From an uncultured bacterium (GTDB taxonomy: Bacteria > Bacillota > Clostridia > Christensenellales > HGM11417): a DNA stretch of 49,207 bases. A program made the translations under genes and the position numbers. This document shows, piece after piece, positions 24,895-32,948 of the stretch. The notes below the pieces were generated by a model. The model worked only from the letters and a program-made list of their open reading frames with translations, was not told the origin of the DNA and made no database searches. Where the stretch lies: contig CAJMQN010000013.1 in NCBI GenBank assembly GCA_905215695.1, positions 1 through 49,207 on the forward strand. Direction: 5' to 3'. Positions within the stretch are counted from its first letter, which is position 1; each line of letters begins with the position of its first letter.

Positions 24895-26283
24895 CTATTC
24901 CGCCTGCATGAGCACCGACAGCAGGTACTGCCGGGTCAGCGAGGGCTCGATGATTTCGTCAATACTGCCGGACCGGACGGCGGCAAACACGTCGCCCTCC
25001 ACTTCTGCGTATTTCTCCGCGGCGGCGGCGCGCGCCTTGTCGCGGTTCTTCGCTTTCTTGATTTCGTCGGCATAGACGAGTTCCGCGCCCTGTCCGTTGG
25101 ACAGCAGGGAAACGCTCGCCGTCGCCCAGGCGTAGGAATAGGAGGTCATCTCCTTGCTCACAAACGCCGAATACACGCTTCCCGCAGCGATTCCCGTCAC
25201 GACCGAAATCAGCAGATTGTCCGAGAGCGCAAGCGCCGAGTACAGCTCCGCCTGACAGCCGAGCATACGATCTTCATCCGAAAGCTCCGCCGCAAACCCA
25301 TTGGAATTGACGAAGATGACGAAGGGAATTTCGTTGACGTCGCAATAGTTCAAGAGTTTGGTAATCTTGCGGCAGCCGAGCGCGGTAATCTCCTTCGCGT
25401 CGTCCGAACAGACAGCGGTCGCCACGCGGAATCCGCCCAGACGGGCAAACCCGACGCGCACCTCGGTCGCGGCATCCTCTTCGAGTTCGAAGAATGAACC
25501 CGCATCAAACACGCGCGTAATTACCGATTCCGCTTTGTAGCCCTTGTTCAGGGAAATCGCGGTGCGGTTGAGCTCCGCCTCGGAGAGCTCGAGCTCTCCG
25601 CCCGCCAAGAGGTCCAAAAATTTTGCGAGGTCGCTCTTGAGCGCGGCGGTATCCTTGCAGACGCGGGAGGCAATCCCGCGCTTACTAAGACTCTTTGCGG
25701 CGAAGAACTCTTTGGAGGGGTCCTTGTCCGCTTTCGCCGTAAGAATCGCCGGAGAGGTCGTCGCGAGAACGCCCTCTTTCATGACGAACACGAAATCGGA
25801 AAGACCCGCGAACACCGAGAACGCGCCGTAAACCTCGCCCTTTACCACGGTGATGAGCGGAATGCTCCCCGAGAGCTGCGCAAGGCGCTTTAATACCCGC
25901 GCGTAGCCGTCCAGCACGCGGATTCCCTCCCCGAGCCGGGCGCCTGCGGTGTGCAGAACGCAGAGGAGCGGGATTCCCGCGCTTTCGGCGTTGTCCATGC
26001 ATTTGAGGATCTTGTCAGCCTGACCCTTGGAGAGTCCGCCCTTCATGACGTCGAAGTTCTGTACGAACAGGCAGACCGGAATCCCCCCGATCGTGCCGCT
26101 CCCGGAAACAACCCCTTCTCCGAACAGCGTCCCGTTATCCACGAGATCGTTGCCCGCGAAATAGAAGGAGTCCGTCTCCACAAAACTTGCCTCGTCCAGA
26201 ATCGCCGCGGCAAAAGAGAGCGCGGACGCGTTCTGTTCCTCCGCCTGCTTTTTCCTGGACGCGAGCAAAGCGATTTTATCCAT
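24895..26283 (-). CDS. Acyl-CoA carboxyltransferase (12S/MmdA-like)
   Basis: A 462-residue crotonase-fold carboxyltransferase of the acyl-CoA carboxylase beta family, first gene of the sodium-pump operon. The N-half has AGARLGEG near 113 and a GEVYGAFSVFAGLSD segment near 147-161; the C-half has GIAAGSVYSAFVSKEM near 356 and ends with VDE-type IDEIIEPSLTRQ near 445-456. It is somewhat shorter than MmdA/12S (about 510), so substrate (methylmalonyl-CoA or another acyl-CoA) is not certain. A canonical promoter lies at 26347-26375. Confidence 0.88.
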   Translation of the reverse strand: MDKIALLASRKKQAEEQNASALSFAAAILDEASFVETDSFYFAGNDLVDNGTLFGEGVVSGSGTIGGIPVCLFVQNFDVMKGGLSKGQADKILKCMDNAESAGIPLLCVLHTAGARLGEGIRVLDGYARVLKRLAQLSGSIPLITVVKGEVYGAFSVFAGLSDFVFVMKEGVLATTSPAILTAKADKDPSKEFFAAKSLSKRGIASRVCKDTAALKSDLAKFLDLLAGGELELSEAELNRTAISLNKGYKAESVITRVFDAGSFFELEEDAATEVRVGFARLGGFRVATAVCSDDAKEITALGCRKITKLLNYCDVNEIPFVIFVNSNGFAAELSDEDRMLGCQAELYSALALSDNLLISVVTGIAAGSVYSAFVSKEMTSYSYAWATASVSLLSNGQGAELVYADEIKKAKNRDKARAAAAEKYAEVEGDVFAAVRSGSIDEIIEPSLTRQYLLSVLMQAE

Positions 26284-26346
26284 AGCTACCTCCGTATCGA
26301 AATTGCTGAAATATTGTTTATCCGCTTAAAAAAACCTTCGTGAATT

Positions 26347-26375
26347 ATTATACAATGTAACCGAAAAAAAGGCAA
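26347..26375 (-). promoter_or_regulatory. Promoter of the sodium-pump operon
   Basis: Minus-strand -35 TTGCCT (26370-26375) and perfect -10 TATAAT (26347-26352), 17-base spacer. The transcript would carry a leader of about 55-60 bases before the ATG at 26283, where GGAGGT is the ribosome site. Confidence 0.75.
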
Positions 26376-26387
26376 ACGATTCGACCC

Positions 26388-26414
26388 AAAAAAAGGGCGG
26401 TCGAAAGCCCGCCC
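26388..26414 (-). terminator. rluB terminator
   Basis: On the minus strand a 6-bp GGGCGG/CCGCCC stem (26395-26400 with 26409-26414) around an 8-base loop is followed by seven T residues (26388-26394). It begins 7 bases after the rluB stop codon. Confidence 0.88.
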
Positions 26415-26420
26415 CAACTT

Positions 26421-27128
26421 CTATATTTTGCGCAGATACTTTAATTCGCGTTCGTTTAAATACCTGTATTCCCCGCGGGAAAGTCCGCCGAGCCGAATCT
26501 CTCCGATTGCGGTGCGCTTGAGAAAAATCACTTTTTTGTCCACCGCCTCGAACATCTTGCGGATCTGACGGTTTCTGCCCTCGTAGATGACGAGTTCGAG
26601 CTTGGTATAACCCTCCCCCTTCTCGAGAACGTCCACCGAAGAACGCTTGGTCGCCGCCTCACCCTCGTCGATGACAAGTCCCGCGCGCATGCGCTTGACT
26701 TCGTCCTCCGAAATTTCGCCCTCTATCTTGGCGACATACGTTTTGCCCACCTGATGGGACGGGTGCGTGAGTTTTTCGCAGAGCTCGCCGTCGTTGGTCA
26801 AAAGCAGAAGTCCTTCCGTGTCGTAGTCCAGCCGTCCCACCGGGAACAGCCGCACATTCGTGTTCTTCACGAGTTCGAACACCGTCTTTCTGCCCTTTTC
26901 GTCCGAGGCGCTCGTGATGTAGCCCTTGGGCTTGTGCAGCATGACGTATGTATGCCGGGAGGGCGGATTCACCGCTCTTCCCGATACCGTGACGGAGTCG
27001 CGCTCCAAAACCTCCGCGCCGAGCGCGGCGGGCTTTCCGTTGATTCGGACTTTGCCCTCTTCGATCAGCTTGTCGCAGGCGCGCCGCGAGCCAAGCCCGC
27101 ACTCCGCCAGATATTTGTTTAACCGCAT
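26421..27128 (-). CDS. rluB: 23S/16S rRNA pseudouridine synthase (RluB/RsuA family)
   Basis: A 235-residue pseudouridine synthase. An S4 RNA-binding domain occupies residues 1-60 (MRLNKYLAECGLGSRR), followed by the catalytic domain with the motif GRLDYDTEGLLLLTNDG near 98-114, whose Asp is catalytic, and EGRNRQIRKMF near 193-203. This layout belongs to the RsuA/RluB/RluE/RluF group; RluB (23S U2605) is the usual Bacillota assignment. The ATG at 27128 has TTGGAG before it and overlaps the dacF stop by 10 bases. Confidence 0.92.
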   Translation of the reverse strand: MRLNKYLAECGLGSRRACDKLIEEGKVRINGKPAALGAEVLERDSVTVSGRAVNPPSRHTYVMLHKPKGYITSASDEKGRKTVFELVKNTNVRLFPVGRLDYDTEGLLLLTNDGELCEKLTHPSHQVGKTYVAKIEGEISEDEVKRMRAGLVIDEGEAATKRSSVDVLEKGEGYTKLELVIYEGRNRQIRKMFEAVDKKVIFLKRTAIGEIRLGGLSRGEYRYLNERELKYLRKI

Positions 27129-28255
27129 AGTAAACTCCAATTCCCGAAAATCTTTTCAAATATCTTCTGGGTCTGTACTTCTATCCCCTCTATATTATAG
27201 ATTTTTTGGGAAAAAAGCAACTCTTTTTCACAGAAGATTCGAACTTCTCCGACCTCTTGGTCTCGCACGAGGGGCGCGGGAAGGCTCTCGGGCAGGTCGA
27301 ATTCGACTTCGAGCTCGGCGTCCTTCTCCACAAGCAGGGTGATGTCCTCCTTCAGATAGACCCCCGCACGCTCGGCAAGTCCGCCCGTCACCGCGATGCT
27401 TTTCTCGAGCTGACCCGCACAGAGAATGTTGCGGAATTCATAGCGGTTGAAACATTCCTCCATTTTCTCCTTGGAGACCTCCCACATCGGACCGCAGTTT
27501 AAAACCACGCAGATGAGTTTCATGTCCCCGCGCTCGGCGGCGGATACGAGGCAGCGCCCCGCCTCCTTGGTGTACCCCGTCTTGATTCCGCAGCCACCCT
27601 CGTACTCCCAAAGCATCTTGTTTTTGTTCTTCAAAACGCGGTCGTAGTCCTTGGTCGTGTTGGAAATCTTGATGCTCTTCGTCCCTACAATCTGCCGGAA
27701 CAGTTCGTTCTTCATGGCGTAAGAGGAAATCATCGCGAGGTCGTAACAGGAGGTGTAGTGCTCCTTGGCGGGAAGTCCGTGCGGATTCTGAAACTTCGTA
27801 TTTTCGAGCCCCAATTCCGCCGCCTTGTCGTTCATGAGCCCGACAAAATTTTCCACCGTTCCCGCGGTCAGGATCGCAAGAGCCTCCGCCGCGTCGTTTC
27901 CGCTCCGAAGCATGAGTCCGTACAGGAGTTCGCGGACGGAGAGTTCCTCGCCCTCCACAAGATAGATGCTCGAGCCCTCGACGCCAACCGCCTCTTTGGG
28001 AATCTTGTGCCTTGCGTTCAGGTCGTCGCAGTGTTCGATGGCGACAATCGCCGTCATAATCTTGGTCAACGACGCCATCGGAAGGGGCGTGTTCTCGTTC
28101 TCGCCGAGGAGCACGCGGTTCGTCGTACGTTCTATGACAATCATGCCGCTCTTTGCCGCCGCGGTCTCCGCCGAAACGCTGAACTTCGGCGCGAGCCCGA
28201 ACGCCGCGCAAACAATCGCCGCAAAACCGACCGCTATCGCCGTCAGACGTTTCAT
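27119..28255 (-). CDS. dacF: D-alanyl-D-alanine carboxypeptidase (DacF-like)
   Basis: A 378-residue penicillin-binding protein of peptidase family S11. An N-terminal signal peptide (about 1-29, hydrophobic core AIAVGFAAIVCAAFG) precedes the catalytic domain, with SLTK (Ser62, Lys65), SGN near 118-120 and KTG near 224-226; a C-terminal beta domain follows from about 270. It trims the terminal D-Ala of peptidoglycan pentapeptides outside the membrane. It overlaps the gerW stop by an ATGA and rluB by 10 bases. A second S11 enzyme lies at 31738-32886. Confidence 0.93.
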   Translation of the reverse strand: MKRLTAIAVGFAAIVCAAFGLAPKFSVSAETAAAKSGMIVIERTTNRVLLGENENTPLPMASLTKIMTAIVAIEHCDDLNARHKIPKEAVGVEGSSIYLVEGEELSVRELLYGLMLRSGNDAAEALAILTAGTVENFVGLMNDKAAELGLENTKFQNPHGLPAKEHYTSCYDLAMISSYAMKNELFRQIVGTKSIKISNTTKDYDRVLKNKNKMLWEYEGGCGIKTGYTKEAGRCLVSAAERGDMKLICVVLNCGPMWEVSKEKMEECFNRYEFRNILCAGQLEKSIAVTGGLAERAGVYLKEDITLLVEKDAELEVEFDLPESLPAPLVRDQEVGEVRIFCEKELLFSQKIYNIEGIEVQTQKIFEKIFGNWSLLCG

Positions 28256-28653
28256 TGGGCGTCCTCCTCTCCTTCGGAGTCCTCTTCCTTCTTCTGTGTT
28301 GCGCGCTCGAACACGCCCTTTGCGGCGTCGAACATGCGGGAAAGCGCGGTATCCGAATCGATGCCGATCATCTTAAGGTCCTCTTCTTTGCTCCCGACCA
28401 AAAAGCCGATGGGAGAAAGCTGAACCGCGCCGCCGCTCCCGCCCGCAAAGGGATACTCGGAAGAGAATTTGTTTGTCTCGCCGTACTCGCCGCCCCCCGC
28501 TACAAAGCCGATGGTGACCTTGGAAATCGGGATAATCGTCTTTCCGCCCTCGCTCTCTATGGGTTTGCCGATGACGGTGTTTACGTCCGCAATCGAGCGG
28601 AGCTGTTTCATCGCCGTCGAAAGTACTTCGTCAATCGGGTTGATGTTGTCCAT
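28252..28653 (-). CDS. gerW: Spore protein GerW (YtfJ)
   Basis: A 133-residue protein of the YtfJ/GerW family, found in spores and needed for some germinant responses in Bacillus. It shows the family glycine motif GFVAGGGEYG near 48-57 and GGSGGAV near 70-76, the ISKVTIGF strand, and an acidic C-terminal tail (EEDSEGEED). It overlaps the preceding DUF2953 gene by 23 bases, reproducing the ytfI-ytfJ pair, and the following dacF gene by 4. Confidence 0.93.
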   Translation of the reverse strand: MDNINPIDEVLSTAMKQLRSIADVNTVIGKPIESEGGKTIIPISKVTIGFVAGGGEYGETNKFSSEYPFAGGSGGAVQLSPIGFLVGSKEEDLKMIGIDSDTALSRMFDAAKGVFERATQKKEEDSEGEEDAQ

Positions 28654-29185
28654 GTTTTCCTCCTAAAATACTCTTGATAAATGCAAGTATAATGTCTGCA
28701 ATCGACAGGCGGATTATGCACCGCGCGCGCAGGAAATTGTCCTCTTCTTTGCGGAGGGTCATCTTCGCGTAGGCGGGACAGGAGAGCTTTTTGTCCGCGA
28801 CGCCCTTGACCGCGCCCGCGAGCGCGTAAAAGCTCCCCTGCGTCATGACCTGCGTAAAGAGATCTTCCGCGTTCAGATTGTAGTGGTAGTAAAGCTCTTT
28901 AAAATCAATACCGCGATAGACGTGCAGAGAGAACCGTTCGAAGAACTCGCTTCCCTCGGACAGCCTGCCGTAATCGACAAATACCTCTTTCTTTTTCTTG
29001 ATGAAGTTGATACCCTCGAGCTGAACCTGATACCGAGAAGTCTTGATGTTGAACCCGAAAAATTCCACGACAAAATTTCCGTACAGAGAGGTAAAATTCT
29101 GTCCGAAATAGAGGGTGAATTTGAAGGGCCAGAAAATCAGAAGCGCCAGCAAAATAAAAACGAGTATGAAGATCCAAATCGTCAT
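28631..29185 (-). CDS. DUF2953 membrane-anchored protein (YtfI-like)
   Basis: A 184-residue protein with one N-terminal transmembrane helix (about 3-20), then a basic/aromatic soluble region, matching DUF2953 in size and layout. The ytfI-ytfJ (gerW) neighbourhood supports the assignment. Its 3' end overlaps the gerW start by 23 bases, unusually long for this genome, so the gerW ribosome site is embedded in this coding sequence. Function is unknown; a forespore-specific role is inferred only from the partner gene. Confidence 0.85.
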   Translation of the reverse strand: MTIWIFILVFILLALLIFWPFKFTLYFGQNFTSLYGNFVVEFFGFNIKTSRYQVQLEGINFIKKKKEVFVDYGRLSEGSEFFERFSLHVYRGIDFKELYYHYNLNAEDLFTQVMTQGSFYALAGAVKGVADKKLSCPAYAKMTLRKEEDNFLRARCIIRLSIADIILAFIKSILGGKHGQHQPD

Positions 29186-29214
29186 ACTCGTTATGGTGTG
29201 TGAAATTTTCCGTT

Positions 29215-30003
29215 CTATTCCGAAATGATTTCGATGTTTTCCCCTTTCAGAAAATCGGGAAGTTCGTCCGTGACCTCGGGCGCGATTTCGGGCGCGGAAA
29301 CCTCTGCGGGCGCGGGGATTTCCTCCTGCACCGTCATGACTTCCTGTCCCTCGACGGGCGCGTTCTTTTTTTTGCGCTTGGGCTTGTCCTCCGCGGCGAC
29401 CGCCTCCTCGCGGAGCTCCTCGTCCTCGTTGGGATTGTAGACGTCCTTGCGGTAGAGGTCGGAGGAGGGCTCATCCCCGTGCAGGACGCGAATCCTGCCC
29501 AAAAGGTCCTCATAGTTCGGGAGTTCTCCGAGGTCTCGGAGCTGAAAACGGCGCAAAAATTCGTCCGTCGTGCCGAACAGAATCGGTTTGCCCACGCAGT
29601 CCTTTCTGCCCACTGCCTCAATCATGTTCTGTTTTAAGAGCATGGTCACGGCATAGTCCGAGGACACGCCCCGAATTTCCTCAATCTCCAACCGCGTTAT
29701 GGGCTGTTTGTAGGCGATAATCGCGGAAACCTCGAGGAGCGCCTTGGAAAGCTCCCGCTCCTTGATGGGATTCAAGACGCTCTCCACGCTCTCGGCGTAG
29801 TCCGAATTGGTGGAGAACTGTAATTTTTTATTGAATACGTTGAGCCGGATTCCGCTCGAACCGGAGTACTTCTCCATGAGGGTTTCGGCAGTCTTTAGGA
29901 TTTCCTTTTCGGATACGCCGAGCTTGTCCGCCATGTCCTTCGCGCTCACCGCGTTTCCCGAAACGAATAAAATGGATTCGATAATGTTGGCAAGTTTGTC
30001 CAT
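29215..30003 (-). CDS. scpB: Segregation and condensation protein B
   Basis: ScpB works with ScpA as the kite/kleisin partners of SMC in chromosome condensation. The 262-residue product has two winged-helix domains in the first 170 residues (segments LANIIESILFVSGNAVSAKD and IAYKQPITRLEIEEIRGV, the latter diagnostic), followed by a long acidic, low-complexity tail (about 185-262). The tail is longer than in typical ScpB (about 180-200 residues). It starts 3 bases after the scpA stop, so the two are coupled. Confidence 0.94.
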   Translation of the reverse strand: MDKLANIIESILFVSGNAVSAKDMADKLGVSEKEILKTAETLMEKYSGSSGIRLNVFNKKLQFSTNSDYAESVESVLNPIKERELSKALLEVSAIIAYKQPITRLEIEEIRGVSSDYAVTMLLKQNMIEAVGRKDCVGKPILFGTTDEFLRRFQLRDLGELPNYEDLLGRIRVLHGDEPSSDLYRKDVYNPNEDEELREEAVAAEDKPKRKKKNAPVEGQEVMTVQEEIPAPAEVSAPEIAPEVTDELPDFLKGENIEIISE

Positions 30004-30006
30004 TTG

Positions 30007-30807
30007 CTACTCCCCGTCCCCTTTGCCTTGGTTTTCTTCAAAGAGCTGCGGCTCCTCCGCCGCAGTTTCCGCATCCTCGCGGAGCATGATGGTGATGTCC
30101 TCGAACACGCCGTACTGCGTGCAGGTCGCAATCTGCGATTTGAGAATTTCCAAAAGCGCCTGAAAGGTCGTGATGACCTCGGATTTCTCGTAATCCTCCG
30201 CAAAGAGGTCAAAAAAGCTGATTTGTTTGCGCGCGAACAGACTTTCCTTTATGTATGCGTACTTCTGCGCGACGGTGAAGGGGTCCTTTTTGATTTCCTT
30301 GGGCTCGACTACGCGCTTTTTCTCATTGAGACGCAGGAGCATTTTGGAGAAGGCGTCCAAGAGTCCGTCCAGCGTGAAGTCCTTGAACACCACGCGCACG
30401 TCCCCCACGCTCCGGTCCGGCTCCTTGTAGAACCGATCGACGTTCTCGATGACCTTGAGTTCCTCGCTCGCCTCGCGGAGCATCTTGTACTCTTCGACCA
30501 TGCGGAAGAACTTTTCCTTGGGGTCCTCGTCCTCGGGCAGAACCTCTTCAATCTTGGGCAGAAGGGAATCGGATTTGATTTCGACAAGCGTCGCCGCCAT
30601 ATCGAGAAAATCCGTCGCCTTTTCGACGTCGATGTCCTCGAGCTGTTCCATATATTTTAAATACTGCTCGGTGATTTTGGATACGAAAATCTCCCGAATA
30701 TCAATCTTCGCCTCCTTGATGAGGTGCAGAAGAAGATCGAGCGGCCCCTCGAAATTGTCGAGTTTAAATTCGTAATCCGATTTGACTTTGAGCGACGACA
30801 GATCCAT
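30007..30807 (-). CDS. scpA: Segregation and condensation protein A
   Basis: ScpA is the kleisin that bridges SMC heads. The 266-residue product starts with the typical YEFKLDNFEGPLDLLLHLI segment (residues 11-29), followed by KIDIREIFVSKIT and an acidic middle, and ends with the C-terminal winged helix VITTFQALLEILKSQ near 214-228. Length is normal. It lies between an M50 protease gene and scpB in the order M50-scpA-scpB, common in Clostridia. Confidence 0.95.
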   Translation of the reverse strand: MDLSSLKVKSDYEFKLDNFEGPLDLLLHLIKEAKIDIREIFVSKITEQYLKYMEQLEDIDVEKATDFLDMAATLVEIKSDSLLPKIEEVLPEDEDPKEKFFRMVEEYKMLREASEELKVIENVDRFYKEPDRSVGDVRVVFKDFTLDGLLDAFSKMLLRLNEKKRVVEPKEIKKDPFTVAQKYAYIKESLFARKQISFFDLFAEDYEKSEVITTFQALLEILKSQIATCTQYGVFEDITIMLREDAETAAEEPQLFEENQGKGDGE

Positions 30808-30822
30808 CTTTTTCCCTAACCG

Positions 30823-31533
30823 TTAAAATATCAGATTCCAGAACAAACGTATCGGCGTTCCGAGCCAATCCGCCAGCGTGCCGAGAACGAAGATATTGAA
30901 AGGCGGAAAGGACAAAATATAGATGACGACAAGCACCGCAAGGAGCACCCAAGAGCCGTACTCGTACATGAAATTTTTATACCTGCGGGCAAAGCGTCCC
31001 TTCCCCAAAGCCTCCACCACGCGGAAACCGTCCAGCGGATATATGGGCAGAAGGTTGAACACGATGAACAGCAGGTTGACCTGCCACATGCCCTCAAAAA
31101 GATAAGCAAGCGCAAAGGCAAAATCGTTTGGTGCGGCATAATACCACATCCAAGAGAGTTCGGCGAGCGGCACGCTCACGAAGGCGAGCGCGAGATTGGT
31201 CAATACGCCCGAAACCGCGACCCAAAACAAACCTTTTCGATAGTTGCGGAAGTTGGAATCGTTGACGGGAACGGGTTTCGCCCAGCCGAAACCGATAACG
31301 ACAAAGCAGGCAAAACCGAAGAGGTCGAAATGCTTGAGAGGATTAAGGGTCATACGCCCGTAATATTTGGCGGTGGGATCTCCCGCTTTCCAGGCGGCAA
31401 ATCCGTGTGCGACCTCATGGAGCATGATGGAGAACACCGCGCCCACGAGCATCATGACGCCCACAATCGCATAATGATAGTCGCTCTGCTGAAATGCAAG
31501 CCTAAAGTAATCTAAAAAACCGAAATTTCTCAA
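30823..31533 (-). CDS. Site-2 protease family (M50) membrane metalloprotease
   Basis: A 236-residue intramembrane zinc protease-like protein. The zinc motif HEVAHG (HExxH) is near residues 39-44 inside a hydrophobic segment, and the third-ligand motif is NLLPIYPLDGFRV near 158-170. About six hydrophobic segments are visible. The start is a TTG at 31533 with GAGGAA ahead of it. It belongs to the YwhC/Rip-like group adjacent to scpAB. It has its own extended -10 promoter at 31584-31612. Its substrate is unknown. Confidence 0.9.
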   Translation of the reverse strand: MRNFGFLDYFRLAFQQSDYHYAIVGVMMLVGAVFSIMLHEVAHGFAAWKAGDPTAKYYGRMTLNPLKHFDLFGFACFVVIGFGWAKPVPVNDSNFRNYRKGLFWVAVSGVLTNLALAFVSVPLAELSWMWYYAAPNDFAFALAYLFEGMWQVNLLFIVFNLLPIYPLDGFRVVEALGKGRFARRYKNFMYEYGSWVLLAVLVVIYILSFPPFNIFVLGTLADWLGTPIRLFWNLIF

Positions 31534-31583
31534 TACTATTCCTCGAAAGCAAAATTCAATCTAAAAAGCCAGACTATTTTTAT

Positions 31584-31612
31584 ATTGTAGCATTTTTTCA
31601 CAAAAAGGTCAA
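31584..31612 (-). promoter_or_regulatory. Promoter of the M50-scpA-scpB operon
   Basis: Minus-strand -35 TTGACC (31607-31612) and -10 TACAAT (31584-31589), spacer 17 bases, with TG-C directly before the -10 box (extended -10). The leader to the TTG start is about 45 bases. Confidence 0.75.
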
Positions 31613-31640
31613 TGATTCCGCTTTACCCATTCAAAAAAAT

Positions 31641-31674
31641 GACGCCGACAAAGGTTTATCCCTCTGTCGGCGTC
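31641..31674 (-). terminator. Terminator after the second dacF-like gene
   Basis: A perfect 10-bp stem GACGCCGACA/TGTCGGCGTC with a 14-base loop is followed on the minus strand by seven T residues. It separates the S11 peptidase transcript from the M50 promoter about 30 bases further on. Confidence 0.9.
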
Positions 31675-31737
31675 AATTTTATGCCCCTGCCGTGCTTATG
31701 AGCGAGCGCGGGGCGCGAGTGTAACGCAATCGGAAAA

Positions 31738-32886
31738 TTACCACTGCCCGATAATATCCCGTATATTGTCTCCCCAGGTGTTTGCCTCGACGTTCTCCGC
31801 TGCAAGGATATCCGTCTCGAAGAGTACGCGACCGTCCTTGGTCACGACCGCCTTTCCGACGCATTCCCCGACGCGGACGGGCGCGGAAACACTGTCCGCA
31901 ATCCGCAGTTCCACATTCACGTCCGACTTCTCTCCGCGCTTTAAGAACATGGAGAATTCCTCGGCGAGTTCGAGTTTCGCCGTATCCTGTCTGCCGCCGC
32001 GCACCGTCACGGTCTTGTCCGCGAGGTCACGGTTTGCGAGCACCTGTTCTGTCTCGAAGTTCGCAAAGCCGTAGTTGAGCATCTTGCTTGCGCCCTGAAA
32101 CCGCTCCTGCGAGGAGTCCGCGCCGATGACGACCGCAATCAGCCGCGTGCCGTCCCGCATCGCGGAGGCGGAAATACAGTGTTTCGCCTCGTTGGTATAG
32201 CCCGTCTTGCCCGCATCACAGCCCTTGTAGAAACGAATGAGCTTGTTTGTGTTGGTCAATCCGGTCTCCCTGCCGCCCTTGTGCACGAGCGTATCCATCC
32301 AAATCCCCGAAAACTCATAGTACGCCTTGTGCTTTAAGAGCTCGCGGGTCATCATCGCCACGTCCCGCGCGCAGGAGTACTGCATGGGCTTTGGGAGCCC
32401 CGTCGCGTTTGCGAAATTCGTGTTGAGCATGCCGAGTTCCTTTGCGCGCTCGTTCATTCGCGCAACGAACCCCTCTTCGCTCCCCGCTATCGTCTCGGAA
32501 ATGGCGACCGCCGCGTCATTCGCGGAGGCAACCGTCACGCACTTGACGAGGTCGGAGAGTTTATAGCTGTCATTCTGCTCGAGGAAGGCTTGAGAGCCCC
32601 CCATACCCGCCGCGTGCTCGCTGACAAAAATGTCCTGATCCATCGAGAGTTCGCCCTTGTCGATTTGCTCGAAGGTCAAGAGCAGGGTCATGATTTTACA
32701 CATGGACGCAATGGGATGGCGCGCATCCGCATTGTTTTCCAATATGACCGTGCCCGTGTCCGCGTGCATGAGAAGCGAACTCTTGGCGGCAACCATGGTA
32801 TCCTCTTCCGCGAGCACTGCGGCGGCGGGCGCCGCCGCGATCAGCGCCGCGACGAGCGTACAGACGGAAAGAATCAATTTTTTCAT
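31738..32886 (-). CDS. D-alanyl-D-alanine carboxypeptidase, second S11 enzyme
   Basis: A 382-residue secreted penicillin-binding protein. Signal peptide at about 1-26 (hydrophobic core LVAALIAAAPAAAVLA); catalytic motifs SMCK (Ser61, Lys64), SAN near 121-123 and KTG near 220-222, with SAN rather than SGN; C-terminal beta domain after about 265. A cysteine sits inside the SxxK motif, which is unusual but leaves Ser and Lys intact. The ATG at 32886 has AGAAGGGG before it. It differs markedly from the copy at 27119-28255 and is probably monocistronic, with its own promoter and terminator. Confidence 0.93.
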   Translation of the reverse strand: MKKLILSVCTLVAALIAAAPAAAVLAEEDTMVAAKSSLLMHADTGTVILENNADARHPIASMCKIMTLLLTFEQIDKGELSMDQDIFVSEHAAGMGGSQAFLEQNDSYKLSDLVKCVTVASANDAAVAISETIAGSEEGFVARMNERAKELGMLNTNFANATGLPKPMQYSCARDVAMMTRELLKHKAYYEFSGIWMDTLVHKGGRETGLTNTNKLIRFYKGCDAGKTGYTNEAKHCISASAMRDGTRLIAVVIGADSSQERFQGASKMLNYGFANFETEQVLANRDLADKTVTVRGGRQDTAKLELAEEFSMFLKRGEKSDVNVELRIADSVSAPVRVGECVGKAVVTKDGRVLFETDILAAENVEANTWGDNIRDIIGQW

Positions 32887-32890
32887 AACG

Positions 32891-32938
32891 AAACCCCTTC
32901 TAATTTTAGTGATTAACGATAGCATGCGCAAGGGGTTT
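32891..32938 (-). promoter_or_regulatory. Promoter inside a 9-bp inverted repeat, upstream of the second S11 peptidase
   Basis: Minus-strand -35 TTGCGC (32926-32931), 17-base spacer and -10 TAAAAT (32903-32908). A perfect 9-bp inverted repeat AAACCCCTT/AAGGGGTTT (32891-32899 and 32930-32938) brackets it: one arm overlaps the -35 box, the other contains the ribosome site. In an mRNA reading through from the spoIIM-like gene the arms could pair and mask the ribosome site; in mRNA from this promoter only one arm is present. Confidence 0.5.
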
Positions 32939-32948
32939 TGATTTTATT

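Noticed and set aside
24895..26283. Acetyl-CoA carboxylase carboxyltransferase
   Set aside because: The gene sits in an operon with the sodium pump beta and gamma subunits and has no AccA/AccD-type zinc ribbon; a decarboxylase/transcarboxylase role fits better.
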